Shown one piece after another: positions 12,001-19,523 of a stretch of DNA of 24,721 nt. Every line of letters starts with the position of its first letter. Position 1 is the stretch's first letter. The notes beneath the pieces are model-generated. The model was not told the DNA's origin, made no database searches, and saw only the letters and a program-made list of their open reading frames with translations. The position numbers were made by a program, and so were the translations under genes. Source of the DNA: Phoronis australis (taxonomy: Eukaryota > Phoronida > Phoronidae); contig NMRA01000617.1 in NCBI GenBank assembly GCA_002633005.1, positions 218,800 to 243,520 of the forward strand, read 5' to 3'.

Positions 12001-14143
12001 TTTTTGTGATTTAGAAAAATCTTCATTACGTTAGACTTATGTTAATTTTATTGCATACCTTTTACTTAGAAATTTGCTTAACATAATGTGAACCTCAAGA
12101 CTTTGATACTCAGATTATCGTATATTCTGTTGTATAAGACATTCATGCTTGCCTGCCTGGTAAATTTTTTTGTAACTTGTACTTTTAGTACATCTTATGA
12201 ATTTGGTTTGTTTTTAGAAACTACTACCGTAATTGTTCGGGTTAACGCCCTGGGCGGTTAAATTGGCAAACCCAAAAAATCGGGGGTGGGCGGTTAACCA
12301 GACATAGGCGCTTAAACGTGAAATTTCAAGAAATCCAGGGTGGGCGGTTAACCGAACATGGGCGCTTATTACGACAGGCAACCGCCCTGGGCGGTTAATT
12401 TTACCTCGTACTCGGAACGCGTGGTACTTTTCAAAGAGCGTTATCGTCACGTAGCCACATGACGAGAAAAATGTCATAACAGCGGATGATCCCAACAAAG
12501 ATTCTCTTGCCCTCAGATTAGTTTTTATTGTTAAATTTACAGAATTACTGAGTAATAGCCCCGTGGCGTCCTGCGGTCTTGTTACTTTGCCCTCTAGAGC
12601 GCAGACGACCAGTGACCACGCAGCCTCTACTTGGATTGCAACTATTTTAAGATGTGACCTTGTTAAAGTGCGCGCGTGCAAGCTTCACGTGTTGCAGAGG
12701 TCACAGCAGACATCAAATTTATGGTTGCAGTCTCGTACTGAGCTGCCAAGTTCATAGTCTGAGAGCAGTTTTAAAATGAGTTGTAATAAAAGTTTGAAAA
12801 ACTTAATTCAGATGTTTTTTGTGTTTAGGATGTTTATAGTCGACACTCTGNATTTTGAAGACGTGGAAGTAAGCATTTTTGTGATTTAGAAAAATCTTCA
12901 TTACGCTAGACTTATGTTAATTTTATTGCATACCTTTTACTTAGAAATTTGCTTAACATAATGTGAACGTCAAGACTTTGATACTCAGATTATCGTATAT
13001 TCTGTTGTATTAGACATTCATGCTTGCCTGCATGCCTGGTAAATTTTTTCGTAACTCGTACTTTTAGTACATCTTATGAATTTGGTTTGTTTTTAGAAAC
13101 TTCTATCTTGGACTCTTGGGACATTCTGGGCGCTGGACAGTTTGCTCCCGTCCTCATGCGAAACAACTGGACAGTAATTCATGCGGCGTGTTTTGCTTGG
13201 AGGTATGACTACTTAGTACCAATTTCTCAGTGTAATGGGAAGTAAACCAGGGCCGGTCTCTAATCTTTGAAATCGAAACTATTTTTGGCAATTTCTCTGC
13301 TCCTTTTGTGCAAACTTACAATAATTGGTTATCAGACTGTGCTCGAATACATTATAGTTTATGCATAGGAGTTTCTAGTTCAAGTTTGCCCTTGAAGACC
13401 CTTATATTCGTGCTACAAACTTGAGTAAAAACTCGAAATTTCGAGTTCAAACTCGAACTTATTGCTTTAATATTGGGTTTACAAACTGTGAACTAAGGGC
13501 AATAAATCATCTGTGTAAGTTATTGTGTACTCGAGCATAGAATAATAGACACTTATCTTGAGTTCGCCCAAAAGTAGAGTAGAAAATGCCAAACCTAATT
13601 TCGAGTTCCATTTCGAGTAAATAGGAATACTGCTACGATATCTTATCTCGAGTTCATTGTATCTGAGTATGCCCGAACTCAACCCTCGGTCTCGTTAGTA
13701 CATTCCCAAATGAAATGAATGCTCATAGGCTATGACAGTAGTATTCCTATTTATGTCTGATAACCTATATTTATGGTATAAATGAAAGTGCGCGACATCA
13801 AATGCAAGTGTGGACATTTGGTGTGACTTGTTTCGCAAGTAAAAAGGCAAATTTTAGTTTGTTAAAGAGGAAACTTCGCCTTTTTGCCAGAAACTCCTGT
13901 TTAGGCGGACCTAACAGAGTACTGAGCAAACTTTAAGTAGGAAAATATTTAATTAAATAATCTAACAAGAACTTGTGTCCAATGCCTTTAAGTGAAAGTT
14001 CCTGTGTAGGTAAGACTGTGGATGCAATTAGTGTGCAGCAAGTCATGGCCCAACAACTAAGTGCAAATGAAGAGATTGACCAGTTCACAGTTCAGGCTGC
14101 TAATCCATTTAATGCTGAAGCAAATCGGATTGCAATGAAAGGA
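5927..14143 (+). CDS. Ulp1/SENP-like (C48) cysteine protease gene, partial, ten exons
   Basis: Ten GT-AG exons join in one open frame: 5927-6010, 6661-6747, 7422-7529, 9053-9156, 9847-9880, 10199-10290, 10461-10526, 11905-11993, 13097-13202, 14039-14143 (875 nt, 291 whole codons). Split codons complete cleanly at every join. Residues from about 170 onward carry the C48 signature: GLHWVVV (His), LIILDPLG (Asp), then KQLDSNSCGVFCLE (Gln and nucleophile Cys). The family cleaves SUMO/ubiquitin-like modifiers or precursors; the substrate here is unknown. The N-terminal ~130 residues are not recognised. The start codon and the last exon are not identified: no confident ATG exon upstream, no in-frame terminal exon downstream. 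The intron-rich structure argues for a host gene rather than a transposon-borne protease. The exon model is my manual inference; the catalytic motifs are read directly. Confidence 0.82.
6661..6747 (+). CDS. C48 gene, N-terminal module exon (phase 1-1)
   Basis: Acceptor aaaatttatag and donor gtaagt bound 87 nt. It encodes FPDIEPSQINTWALVTRRK then VVTNLVKEY. The Trp followed by basic residues and a likely helix (VVTNLVKEY) leads directly into the CLNGHEV segment of the next exon; the split codon across the junction gives Leu. The other two frames are less coherent or closed. Function unknown. Confidence 0.72.
7422..7529 (+). CDS. C48 gene, Cys/Trp-containing module exon (phase 1-1)
   Basis: Acceptor ctctttcacag and donor gtagtg bound 108 nt. 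It encodes KCLNGHEVRYCWDEDNQSG, then WWPEKIKYMSPNERRK. The CLNGHE...YCW...GWWPEKI pattern looks like a compact folded domain, with two Cys, one His and three Trp. I do not recognise the family. The length is a multiple of three and both flanking introns are phase 1, so skipping this exon would keep the protease frame. Confidence 0.78.
7530..9052 (+). other. Long intron of the C48 gene
   Basis: The intron is 1523 nt. Phase 1 on both sides joins without an intervening exon (g + ac gives Asp). Frames of 60-98 codons at 7749-8227 are AT-driven and lack good paired splice sites, so they are not called. Confidence 0.6.
9053..9156 (+). CDS. C48 gene, linker exon before the protease domain
   Basis: Acceptor atttaaattttag and donor gtaatt bound 104 nt. 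The exon encodes IDSVWEAQKSPKCYIAPGIT, then TNSVKATQSNLPDE, and changes intron phase from 1 to 0. In C48 proteins the segment just before the domain carries the W/L-D/E element leading into the first helix; LPDE joined to VIDALCFMQSN in the next exon fits that position. This is inference from order, not a strong motif. Confidence 0.75.
9847..9880 (+). CDS. C48 gene, 34-nt exon, start of protease domain
   Basis: A very good acceptor (cttacttgcag) and donor (gtaagt) flank 34 nt coding VIDALCFMQSN plus one base. Joined to LPDE it resembles the LxDxxIxxxxxxL helix at the start of Ulp1 domains. The split codon closes to Asp only if the next exon uses the acceptor at 10198, not the more pyrimidine-rich one at 10224, which would bring a stop codon. 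Confidence 0.72.
10199..10290 (+). CDS. C48 gene, protease domain exon
   Basis: The acceptor catcaag is followed by 92 nt coding TSITFPFQESFLYLNCSVIK, then MLLDGHLQTD, ending at donor gtatgt. The FLYLNCSVIKMLL stretch matches the hydrophobic strand/helix that lies between the first helix and the catalytic His in Ulp1-type proteases. The 3' splice site has a poor pyrimidine tract; it was chosen because it is the one that keeps the frame. Confidence 0.7.
10461..10526 (+). CDS. C48 gene, catalytic His exon
   Basis: Acceptor tatcttacag and donor gtaatt bound 66 nt encoding VHFDGKDALSVY then SENGLHWVVV. The His in LHWVVV, codon 10512-10514, aligns with the catalytic His of Ulp1/SENP proteases (HWxLxxI pattern). 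Both splice sites are phase 0. The TTAA-flanked THAP element begins 16 bp after the exon end, inside the following intron. Confidence 0.85.
10661..10870 (-). pseudogene. CxxC segment that follows THAP in transposon-derived proteins
   Basis: Minus-strand codons read DTSEEDSLSSNEQIGE, then FDKFIVDLSKVLELLRRCQ and VCGEVVKLNAE, ending at a stop at 10661-10663. The pattern (acidic DTSEED, then KFIV-x-LxxLLxxCxxCG) follows THAP domains in many Kolobok/P-like transposase and domesticated proteins. The downstream transposase is missing. A stop codon and frameshift separate it from the THAP part. Confidence 0.6.
11030..11350 (-). pseudogene. Frameshifted THAP domain of the TTAA transposon
   Basis: Minus-strand translation in two frames gives the two halves of a THAP DNA-binding domain: HRFPKYDTLRSTWLV, the FPxDxxxRxxW block; and GKHFLPSDYERHVYAEF with GAIPMQLIP, the HFxxxxYE block and terminal PxxxxP box. 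The frame changes near 11240. The domain normally binds Zn through C2CH and contacts transposon ends. The Cys expected before GKHF is replaced (VFGKHF), so the finger would be defective even without the frameshift. Confidence 0.7.
11905..11993 (+). CDS. C48 gene, catalytic Asp exon
   Basis: Acceptor ccgaatgtttcag and donor gtaagc bound 89 nt encoding LISFRRKKLIILDPLGETQG, then FLDRILKKW. The Asp in ILDPLG, codon 11941-11943, is the catalytic Asp in the family's D-P/S-L/M element. The last 17 nt of the exon and the following intron recur at 12852 (Lys codon aaa replaced by acg, Thr), directly after an N. Confidence 0.88.
11977..12226 (+). repeat. Asp-exon/intron segment, first copy (interrupted allele)
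   Basis: The tail of the Asp exon, the whole following intron and the first bases of the Cys exon (attttgaag... to gaaacta) are repeated at 12852-13105 with only scattered substitutions and a 4-base indel (cctg / catgcctg). The first copy stops at the TA where the transposon left end begins; the second continues into the intact exon. Confidence 0.9.
12852..13105 (+). repeat. Asp-exon/intron segment, second copy (intact allele)
   Basis: This starts immediately after the N at 12851 with attttgaag, the same bases as 11977 on, then the same intron to the acceptor at 13096. Unlike the first copy it runs into the complete catalytic Cys exon. The start at an N inside the Asp exon suggests a contig edge rather than a biological breakpoint. 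Confidence 0.9.
13097..13202 (+). CDS. C48 gene, catalytic Gln/Cys exon (intact copy)
   Basis: Acceptor ttgtttttag and donor gtatga bound 106 nt. It encodes NFYLGLLGHSGRWTVCSRP, then HAKQLDSNSCGVFCLE. Gln (codon 13164-13166, oxyanion hole) and Cys (13182-13184, nucleophile) form the canonical QxxDxxxCGVFxL element. The intron before it is the copy that starts at the N at 12851. A fragment of the same exon also occurs at 15323-15355 beside a transposon end, and its first bases at 12217-12226, so this exon is represented twice, once intact and once interrupted. Confidence 0.88.
13250..13621. mobile_element. MITE copy 1 (gggccggtctct family), right end missing
   Basis: It lies in the intron between the Cys exon and the last exon. 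It starts gggccggtctctaatctttg and is nearly identical to 22656-23036 apart from a short deletion near the left end (tactcgaaacga lost). The match ends at cgagtaaa; the right inverted repeat seen in copy 2 is replaced by other sequence. The interior holds an 18 bp perfect palindrome (aactcgaaatttcgagtt, 13430-13447) and other tcgagtt-type repeats. Confidence 0.8.
14039..14143 (+). CDS. C48 gene, post-catalytic exon
   Basis: The acceptor gtgtgcag and strong donor gtaagt bound 105 nt in phase 0-0, encoding QVMAQQLSANEEIDQFTVQ, then AANPFNAEANRIAMKG. A helix directly after CGVFCLE and a later R-I-A helix agree with the end of the C48 fold, where an (I/M)xxxRxxIA helix is common. The acceptor tract is weak; a nearby acceptor at 14019 would give a stop. 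Reading through the donor meets a stop at 14225-14227, a possible unspliced end. Confidence 0.6.
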
Positions 14144-14281
14144 GTAAGTAACTGCATGAAGGATATCATTTATTATTGCCATGGATGGCTTCGTAAAGCT
14201 GGTCTGTGTTTTCACTCCAGTTGGTGAAAACGAGTTTCATGCCTGTTCAGTCCGATTATCAAATTATAATATTCCGTGTAT

Positions 14282-14725
14282 GACTGATACTAATTTAAAG
14301 AGCGACTGATACTAATTTAAAGAGCGGCGTGGAGCAGCTGAATAGGAGCACGAATACACATAGTATCATTGATACCGCGTGTTCTATTAACTCTAGTTTT
14401 GTCATCAAAAATAACGCATAATGATTGGCTACTGAGGTTTCTCGTAAGTTGATAGAAAAAGTCAGAGCGGAAGCGGACGTCTCTACATAAAACAACTAGT
14501 TGCAAATTGTGTCCAGGCACCTCTGTGACAATCGGAGTATCCGAAACAACTAAGACAATAGTCTCTGTGGTTTTGTGACTATGAATATATCAATATTTTT
14601 TCTGAAAGAATTCCAAGGACAGAGTTTCTTTTGAAGATCATTGTCCGGATTTCGCAGCCAGCAGTAAGAGTTTCTTGCATCACACCACCTAAATTGTGGT
14701 TTTTACCAGTACACATAAAGTGAAT
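14282..14725. repeat. Downstream segment, copy 1
   Basis: It begins with a 22 bp tandem duplication (gactgatactaatttaaaga plus gc, twice) and ends at the N at 14726. The same segment recurs at 15353-15813 with about ten differences, and its last ~135 bp recur again at 15815-15953. On the minus strand both copies keep the same two overlapping open frames of 62-67 codons, with one replacement (Met/Thr), but I recognise no family. Confidence 0.85.
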
Positions 14726-15322
14726 NTCTTTCCGTGAGTTGTGAGATTTCTTCAAAATACGAGAGCTTCCTACCTTAAGAGAATTTGGAGGGTTGGCAAA
14801 ACCATTTTCACATTTGCCTGGCCTGATTTTTTCGAATACATATTTTATCTAGTGCACTGCAAACCGAAACTCAGTGCGGCAGACAAAGTCGCTGAAAGCG
14901 GAGATTTTGACGCCGGCGCCGTTCTTAAACTTTGTAAACATGGGAAGAAAATAAAGTGACAAAAACGTTAAAGTATTATATTTTGAAGTGAGTCCATGAC
15001 CCAAGACAAGAACTCCTTACTTGTATTGTAATTCACATTGCTAAACCATCGTCTTGAAGGCCCGGCGTTGTTACGCTCATTGTGATCATCGATCTTTTTG
15101 TAAAAGTCGGGGAATCACCGTTTCCTTAGCACTGGGCGCTAAATCTTCATTCTTTAAAAGTCAGGGATGGGCTCTTAACCGAGAGGTGGGCGCTTAACTG
15201 GAAATCTTCAAAAATCGCAGGGGGGCGCTTAACTGAGCAGTGGGCGGTTAAATCGAAAATCCACCTAAAGTAGGGGGTGGGCGGTTAACTGAGCATGGGC
15301 GTTAACCCGAACGATTACGGTA

Positions 15323-15355
15323 TCTCGGACTCTTAGGACATTCTGGGCGCTGGAC
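15323..15355 (+). pseudogene. Truncated Cys-exon fragment beside the transposon right end
   Basis: The bases tctcggactcttaggacatt continue to cgctggac and match 13106-13138 of the intact exon with two substitutions, one turning the Gly codon region ggg to agg and one silent. After ggac the sequence jumps to the tgatactaatttaaagagcg repeat, which in the intact copy lies about 1.1 kb further on. The Gln, Cys and following exon are absent from this copy. A 3-base gac is shared at the junction (13136-13138, 14282-14284). Confidence 0.8.
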
Positions 15356-15813
15356 TGATACTAATTTAAAGAGCGACTGATACTAATTTAAAGAGCGGCG
15401 TGGAGCAGCTGAATAGGAGCACGAATACACATAGTATCGTTGATACGGCGTGTTCTATTAACTCTAGTTTTGTCATCAAAAATAACGCATAATGATTGGC
15501 TACTGAGGTTTCTCGTAAGTTGATAGAAAAAGTCAGAGCGGAAGCGGACGTCTCTACATAAAACAACTAGTTGCAAATTGTGTCCAGTAACCTCTGTGAC
15601 AATCGGAGTATCCGAAACAACTAAGACAATAGTCTCTGTGGTTTTGTGACTATGAATATATCAATGTTTTTTCTGAAAGAATTCCAAGGACAGAGTTTCT
15701 TTTGAAGATCATTGTCCGGATTTCGCAGCCAGCAGCAAGAGTTTCTTGCATCACACCACCTAAATTGTGGTTTTTACCAGTACACATAAAGTGAATTTTG
15801 TAAATGTGCTCTA
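15353..15813. repeat. Downstream segment, copy 2
   Basis: This is a near-identical repeat of 14282-14725, here fused directly to the truncated Cys-exon fragment. It runs about 20 bp further (tttgtaaatgtgctcta) and ends at the N at 15814. Its unique 3' extension matches 15946-15965, so the third partial copy continues from where this one ends, as overlapping unmerged contig ends would. Confidence 0.85.
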
Positions 15814-16253
15814 NCAATATTTTTTCTGAAAGAATTCCAAGGACAGAGTTTCTTTTGAAGATCATTGTCCGGATTTCGCAGCCAGCAGTACGAGTTTCTT
15901 GCATCACACCACCTAAATTGTGGTTTTTACCAGTACACATAAAGTGAATTTTGTAAATGTGCTCTACAGCCAAAAACGTCAAATACATACATTTAAATGC
16001 CTAACGTGTGCAAACGTGTCCAGGCCTATTAAGGGACCCTTACTCGTTAAATTGTAGTGTTGAAACACTAAGTACACAGATTTCTGGTGGTGTCCTCCCC
16101 GAGGTTTGCCCCACAAGCAGTACGCCCATGAAAGTGCGAAATTGTCGACGACCACGGTAAGGAAGAGGTGGGCATATGGAGAATCTGAAATTTGGTTCCA
16201 CGATTGGAGCAAAATTTTGGCAAAGTCGAATACTGTAAGTGCCCCCCTCCCAT
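15650..16253 (-). other. Possible decayed coding region, family unknown
   Basis: Minus-strand frames are open in pieces: KFCSNRGTKFQILHMPTS in one frame and SWNQISDSPYAHLFLTVV in another over 15979-16253, then YLTFLAVEHIYKIHFMCTG, LGGVMQE and GCEIRTMIFKRNSVLG in 15650-15988. Composition is less AT-rich than the surroundings and peptide texture is protein-like, but several frame changes are needed and nothing is recognised. It may be an old transposon gene or a decayed exon set. Confidence 0.25.
15815..15970. repeat. Downstream segment, partial copy 3
   Basis: It starts after the N at 15814 with caatattttttctgaaagaa, equal to 14591 on, and continues through gtgctctacagcc into sequence present only once. 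A minus-strand open frame (HIYKIHFMCTGKNHNLGG..., ...GCEIRTMIFKRNSVLGIL) therefore appears twice across the N. Confidence 0.85.
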
Positions 16254-17480
16254 ATTTTTTATCTTCCCTCTGGCCGGCAGCGTGATGTTGTCACCCCTTT
16301 CACAACAAAAAGCTTTATAAAGTTGAGATGTGCGCTAAGCAAAAAAAATGTGTGCCTGCGGGCATTGGGTTGAATTCAAAGTCACCATGTTCTCAATGTG
16401 ACAACAACTGACCAAATCAGTTTGGGATGACATCCATTACGCGAATAGTATCATGCGCGTACCCAGCCTTCAATATGGGGGGCTCGAATTCCTGACTTGT
16501 GCACCTTTTGAGTGGTAACAAAAAAGCGGGCTTACTGAAAAAGAACGGGGACACCACTGTGAACTGCGCGTTTGTGCTTGTTTAGCGGACTTTTGTCTCA
16601 TTTTCTCGGACTTTTTGTTTCTCAGAAGCGGACCTTTTTGCCCACTTCGCCAAATGTGGGCTCGAACCCCCNAAGACTCAGACTGATTGAAATGATTTTG
16701 TACTTTTATGTAACGATTGTCAGGTAATAAAGAGGATGTTAAAATGGCACAGCATCACTTAGCAGCTGGCAGGGTAGGGGTGGGGTAGGGATAGGGGGCA
16801 CAAGTTAGATATATGGCGTGACAGCTCAGGTTAGAATCATCCAAAGACATGCACGTGCCATTGTTTCCTGGTTAGAAACTATTCGACGAAATTTATGAAA
16901 TTTCACTAAAGAAATCAAATTATACAAAGCGAAACCATAGGGTCCAGCAGTAATAAAATCATAAAAAATTCATGGGACGTCTGTCATTGTCATAACCATG
17001 GAAATATATTTGGAAAAAGAAGCCCCTTGATGAGGTTCACGAGCTACAGCAGGCGACTGTCTTTAGTCAAGGATTGTAAAATACGAGATGGTACGTCCTT
17101 TTCATTGCCTGTTGCTTGGAAACGAACAAAAAAAAACATTTTTTTTATTTTCTTAGTCACAAAGAAAATTGATGAGGAAATATTATCTGAAATCACCAAC
17201 ATCCCACGAATTGGACTCCCAAAGCACCTCAAAAATGGCTAAACACAAAAACATGTATAACTTAACGCATTTTTAGCGCTCCAATTAAGGTTAACGGAAA
17301 CTCGTTTGAAAATGCAAAACCTGTCATCATATAAACAGTCTCAACAGTTTTTACAAAAATATTACAAAAAAAATTCTCTTACTAACTTTCATTTGAACCG
17401 TTTTAGAATTGCTTTACTCACTGGTCATATTTGATTGGGCCAAAGTATTGATGATGCTCCACCTTAAAAAATACTGGCCT
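16254..17480. other. Non-coding stretch with one possible terminal exon
   Basis: It contains an N at 16672 and three loosely repeated cggac-ttttt blocks (about 16582-16640). At 17157-17242 a polypyrimidine tract and ttag acceptor precede a short open segment (TKKIDEEILSEITNIPRIGL..., stop at 17240-17242). Its phase (1) does not match the last supported C48 exon (phase 0), so a link to that gene would require at least one more exon. Otherwise nothing recognised. Confidence 0.3.
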
Positions 17481-17488
17481 GGATAATT

Positions 17489-17790
17489 TCAAATAAACCT
17501 TTGAAAATATGTCACCAGGACGTATGAAAGCACATTTTTCAAGATCTGAGGCGATGACCCTTGAGTCGACCTCGTGGGATGGCAGTTAATAATGCTAACA
17601 AAATCCACAGTTAAAGCGTAGGGTAAACTTATCACCGACAGCGAGTCCTCGTGAAATACTTTTTTCAAAAGTCTCACATCTGAAATACTTCGCGATTTAA
17701 AGCAACTTCTTTGTCCACCATTTTATTTCCTTACGCAACGCTTCCCCCCTTAGCTGCTACTGCCCACATCGGGAACTCCATCGAAAGGAA
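17489..17790 (-). other. Possible exon pair on the minus strand, unknown product
   Basis: On the minus strand an acceptor-like tatttcag (about 17680) precedes an open stretch containing VRLLKKVFHEDSLSVISLPY, ALTVDFVSIINCHPTR and ending FQR at a possible donor (gtttat). About 50 bp upstream an ATG begins MVDKEVALNREVFQ in a less AT-rich context. No family recognised. Weak splice signals. Confidence 0.2.
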
Positions 17791-17974
17791 TCTGTGATGT
17801 GGTACGCATGCTGGGAGCCTAAGTCCATATTGGATTTGCACTCGGGAAACTTCGCACCAGGTACCTATGGTGGGAGTGGCCTAACTGTATTTGTCTGCAT
17901 TGCCTATTGATTGCATTCAATAGAACACCGGGGAGGGGCTACCCTGAATCTCTTGTCACGTGACGTTTGTATTT

Positions 17975-18150
17975 CCCGCCAATGAGATTCCACTGAATAT
18001 TGCTATTCGAACCAGAAAACCGCTGCTGTTGTGACAAGAGATACGTGCGATTACTACTGCTACGAAACCTCATTACTACTACAACGAGATCTATAAATAT
18101 ATTGTGTGGAGTGCCTGAACAATATCATCTGTGGATCCATCACCCAGTAA
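17975..18150 (+). promoter_or_regulatory. Candidate core promoter and first non-coding exon
   Basis: In order: cacgtg (E-box, 17957-17962), a cccgccaatgag CCAAT-like element at about 17976, a TATA box (ctataaatatat, about 18090) and, 50 bp later, a good donor context (caccca/gtaagtac, 18147). This order fits a + strand promoter with a short 5' exon. No downstream exon was found that obviously belongs to it, so this is suggestive only. Confidence 0.3.
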
Positions 18151-18206
18151 GTACTCTGCTTTTATAACATGTGTTAAGTCGGCGTTATGTTTTTTGAAAA
18201 CGGTTA

Positions 18207-18235
18207 TCGGGCAAACACTACTAGTGTTTGCCCGA
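18207..18235. repeat. Near-perfect palindrome
   Basis: The arms tcgggcaaacacta and tagtgtttgcccga (14 bp) flank a single C at 18221. It lies within a minus-strand open frame of 71 codons (18091-18306) and about 60 bp downstream of a possible splice donor at 18147. It could be a binding site for a dimeric factor or a mobile-element relic; sequence alone does not decide. Confidence 0.8.
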
Positions 18236-18309
18236 AAAAGCATAACTATGCTGGCTTTCAGCTGGTCAGGTCGAAGCTTCTTTGAAAGTGGAGTGTGACC
18301 GTCCATTTA

Positions 18310-19380
18310 GATGACAAAAAAAATAAAAAGTTGGGCAAGGATGGAAAAAGCTGAGCAAAGAGTTCAATCGAGTGAGAGTTTTGAAATGTGTGGTAGCATA
18401 TGTGGACTTTTCAGGTGTTTGTGATAATTTTACCTTCCTCTTTAATTGCAGTTTTTCTTACCATTATTAAGTTTGTTGTCAACTCATTCGACAGCAGTTC
18501 AAGATCAGATTAGTCCGTTAATGTTTCAAACCCAGAACGCTTTTGTCGCAATTCAACAGTGACAGCTAATTGTTTGTAACGTTGTTAGTTATCGCTGTGT
18601 AGTTGAAACGTTAGTTCTATTTAATATATTTGTTTGAGTTCCTACAAATGTCAATAGGTTACATTTTTGATACTGTGAATAATTTTTTCAGTAAATACCT
18701 TGGATTGACCAATTGCCGTCAAAAACGTACAAAATATCCTAATGAACTTTTATCCTATTTAAGCATAGTGTAATTACACTGTTGAATAACTAGAAGGTTA
18801 CGTTGCCCTTAAGAAGGAGCGTTTGGAAAATTGGGCGAATTTTACTCATTTGAAATGTCGTTTCAATCCCTTTAATCGGTTTTTGTAAAAAATATAAAGA
18901 CACTTCAGTTAGGTATGACCATATCGCCCAACATCATAGAGTTTCATCACAGGCAAACCGTGAACTAACAAAATGGTTTTCAAGTGTTTGTTTTTTGCCG
19001 CCATAATGGAAACCGTCGTCGAAATTCCTTGAAAACCACTTCTATAATACCAATTGTTCATGAGACACAACATTCTAGAGGATTAGTTTAGTCCTTTATG
19101 ACTAAAGTGTAACCGAGACATGACGATTGGTGAACCTCGTTTGTGTTAAAATAAGAATTTAGTGCTCTCAAGTCCAAAATATATGAAAGATTTGGCAAAA
19201 ATGTAAAAAGGCCACGCAGGACAAAACCTTGACAGGACAAAAATGTTTAAATACATGATGTCACGACTATAACTTATCATTTTCAGTTATAGTCTATTAG
19301 TAATCGTCTAACATTCGTGTATAAATTTGGGATGTTGTCCAGCGGTAAAATCTCTATGATCATGGCGTGCAAATCATGAA
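18310..19380. other. AT-rich DNA, nothing recognised
   Basis: Both strands were read; no open frame above about 60 codons, no repeat unit and no known motif was found before the LINE 3' end. Confidence 0.5.
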
Positions 19381-19523
19381 AACTAATTATTATTTTCTTT
19401 TTTATGTATTTATTATCATTTACAAACAATTACAAAAACAAATAAACAAATAAGTACACCATTCATTCACGCATGCACACCTCAGGAAGACCATTCTCAT
19501 ATCTCGTTTAAAGTAAATATCTT

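Larger units (their letters stand above)
12227..15320. mobile_element. TIR DNA transposon with TA target duplication (ends at 12227 and 15320)
   Basis: The left end reads ccgtaattgttcgggttaac (12227 on); the reverse complement of the right end (to 15320) reads ccgtaatcgttcgggttaac, one mismatch in 20. TA flanks both ends (12225-12226, 15321-15322), and the intact exon copy has a single TA at the matching point (13104-13105). Both subtermini carry several direct copies of gggcggttaa / gggcgcttaa. The span also contains non-transposon sequence (12852-14725) between two N bases, so the true element is probably the left part 12227-12850 joined to the right part 14727-15320 with an unknown gap. 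No transposase was recognised. TA duplication fits Tc1/mariner or ISL2EU-type elements. Confidence 0.75.

Noticed and set aside
12214-12681. 155-codon open frame on the minus strand
   Set aside because: It lies in the transposon subterminus; its repeated HVRLTAHP / YVWLTAHP peptides are the gggcggttaac repeats read in reverse, not a protein domain.
11977-13105. Genuine tandem duplication of the Asp exon as an alternative-exon pair
   Set aside because: The second copy begins mid-exon at an N and has no acceptor of its own, so it is better explained by unmerged alleles.
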